DNA of 64,000 nt. Source: VRUE01 sp963702705 (GTDB taxonomy: Bacteria; Actinomycetota; Thermoleophilia; Solirubrobacterales; 70-9). This document shows positions 63,339-64,000 of this stretch, piece by piece. The stretch is from the NCBI GenBank assembly GCA_963702705.1, contig CAVPDR010000006.1, positions 330,276 to 394,275 on the forward strand. The letters are read 5' to 3'. The notes beneath the pieces were generated by a model that saw nothing but the letters and a program-made list of their open reading frames with translations, ran no database searches and was not told where the DNA came from. The position numbers were made by a program, and so were the translations under genes. The number at the start of each line of letters is the position of its first letter. Position 1 is the stretch's first letter.

Positions 63339-64000
63339 GGCGCAGTCACGGCCCACTGGCCGAGGGCCGAGAAGGCGCCAAGGGCTTCCGCTTTGGCGCG
63401 CAGGCCGAAGCCGAGGCGGATGCTGTTCTCGGTCGTCAGCGAGTTGAGGTTTTCCTTGCTTGTCATGTAGACGCAGAGGTTGCCGGAGGCCGCTTGGGGC
63501 GTCTGGTTGAGGCCGCCGCCGAGGCCTCCGCAGCCAGCGTTCGTTTCTCCAGGCTGGAGCACGCTGATGGTGGTTGGTTGGGCGAGCAGCGGGAACTGGT
63601 AGCTCACCGCCCCGCGGGTCGAGTCACCCGCTGTCGCGGCGGTGTCGCCGACGTCAAACACGCCGCGCAGCGTCTGGCCGGGTTTCAGCGTTCCGAGCAG
63701 CGGCGCGACTTCGGGGCCGAGCTTGCCGACGGTGACCGATTCTTTGCCCAGCTTGGCACTCGTCACCGCTTCTTTGCCCAGCTTGGCGCCGTTGACCGCT
63801 TCGTTGGCAAGCTTGTTGTTGGTGACCACGCCGTTCTTGATCGTCGAGGCGATCACCGAGCCGGCGGCGAGCTTCGCCGTGGTCACGGCGCCGTTGCCGA
63901 TGTTGCCGGGGCCGACCGAGTTTGGCCCGAGCTTGCCGTTGATCACCGACTTCTTCGCCAACTTGGCGCTGGTGACGGCGCCGCGCTTGAGCTGGCGCGT
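63335..64000 (-). CDS. Repeat protein with imperfect Val-Thr-x-x-Lys-Leu repeats, N-terminus outside the window
   Basis: The frame is open to the window edge (221 codons seen), so this is the C-terminal part. Residues 1-90 of the visible part are a string of imperfect repeats of about 14-15 residues: GAVTTAKLAAGSV, NGVVTNNKLANEAV, EAVTSAKLGKESV. Such repeats occur in trimeric phage-tail-like or surface fibres. The C-terminal globular part (about 95-221) has two Cys and ends GQWAVTAP. It is convergent with leuB with a 4-bp overlap. Function unknown, probably extracellular. Confidence 0.75.
   Translation of the reverse strand, partial: TRQLKRGAVTSAKLAKKSVINGKLGPNSVGPGNIGNGAVTTAKLAAGSVIASTIKNGVVTNNKLANEAVNGAKLGKEAVTSAKLGKESVTVGKLGPEVAPLLGTLKPGQTLRGVFDVGDTAATAGDSTRGAVSYQFPLLAQPTTISVLQPGETNAGCGGLGGGLNQTPQAASGNLCVYMTSKENLNSLTTENSIRLGFGLRAKAEALGAFSALGQWAVTAP

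Overview
This is 64 kb of a high-GC bacterial chromosome, densely packed with genes on both strands. The gene content suggests an actinobacterium, plausibly of the Thermoleophilia/Solirubrobacterales type, although no rRNA or tRNA is present to place it firmly. Supporting signs are very GC-rich codon use, many 4-bp stop/start overlaps, a menaquinone pathway, arginine genes in the order argC-J-B-D-G, an actinobacterial-type IS982 transposase, and many genes with a TANNNT -10 box only 6-11 nt before the start codon, as expected for leaderless mRNAs.

Layout. 1-5636: arginine operon (argC end, argJ, argB, a frameshifted argD, two small proteins, argG, a 51-residue membrane peptide). 5655-13057: a coiled-coil lysozyme-like secreted protein, dnaE, a Cys-rich protein, an acyl-CoA dehydrogenase and endonuclease IV. 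13174-23664: gltX, an HDOD-LuxR regulator facing a LuxR response regulator, an Rrf2 regulator with cysK-cysE, a HicAB pair, a lipoprotein, pcrA and folD. 23777-31199: a GMC oxidoreductase, gatCAB and a type II NADH dehydrogenase behind a perfect palindromic operator. 31200-36390: a membrane glycosyltransferase cluster diverging from a UDP-sulfoquinovose synthase. 36502-48159: ilvB-ilvN, then menF, D, C, A, B and E, then ilvC. 48650-54069: a cupin, serC, a frameshifted serA, a complete IS982 element and a quinone oxidoreductase. 54109-63338: an RTX-type protein, an MFS exporter, and leuA with a Leu-rich leader, a DUF559-type protein, an XRE-cupin regulator, leuC, leuD, a methyltransferase and leuB. 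63335-64000: the end of a repeat protein.

The window is therefore mainly amino-acid biosynthesis (Arg, Cys, Ser, Ile/Val, Leu) plus menaquinone synthesis. IlvBN and IlvC make the valine precursors and LeuABCD extend the chain to leucine.

The most unusual signal is a set of long, near-perfect palindromes. They fall into at least three families in which the central core or outer rim is conserved between copies while the long flanking arms differ in sequence but stay complementary. Copies lie at gene ends, where an arm often contains a stop codon, and also in frame inside coding regions. A second notable signal is the leuA leader: a 19-residue peptide with eight leucines whose Leu codons are complementary to the leuA Shine-Dalgarno sequence. 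Two conserved genes, argD and serA, carry single-base frameshifts that could be real or sequencing errors.
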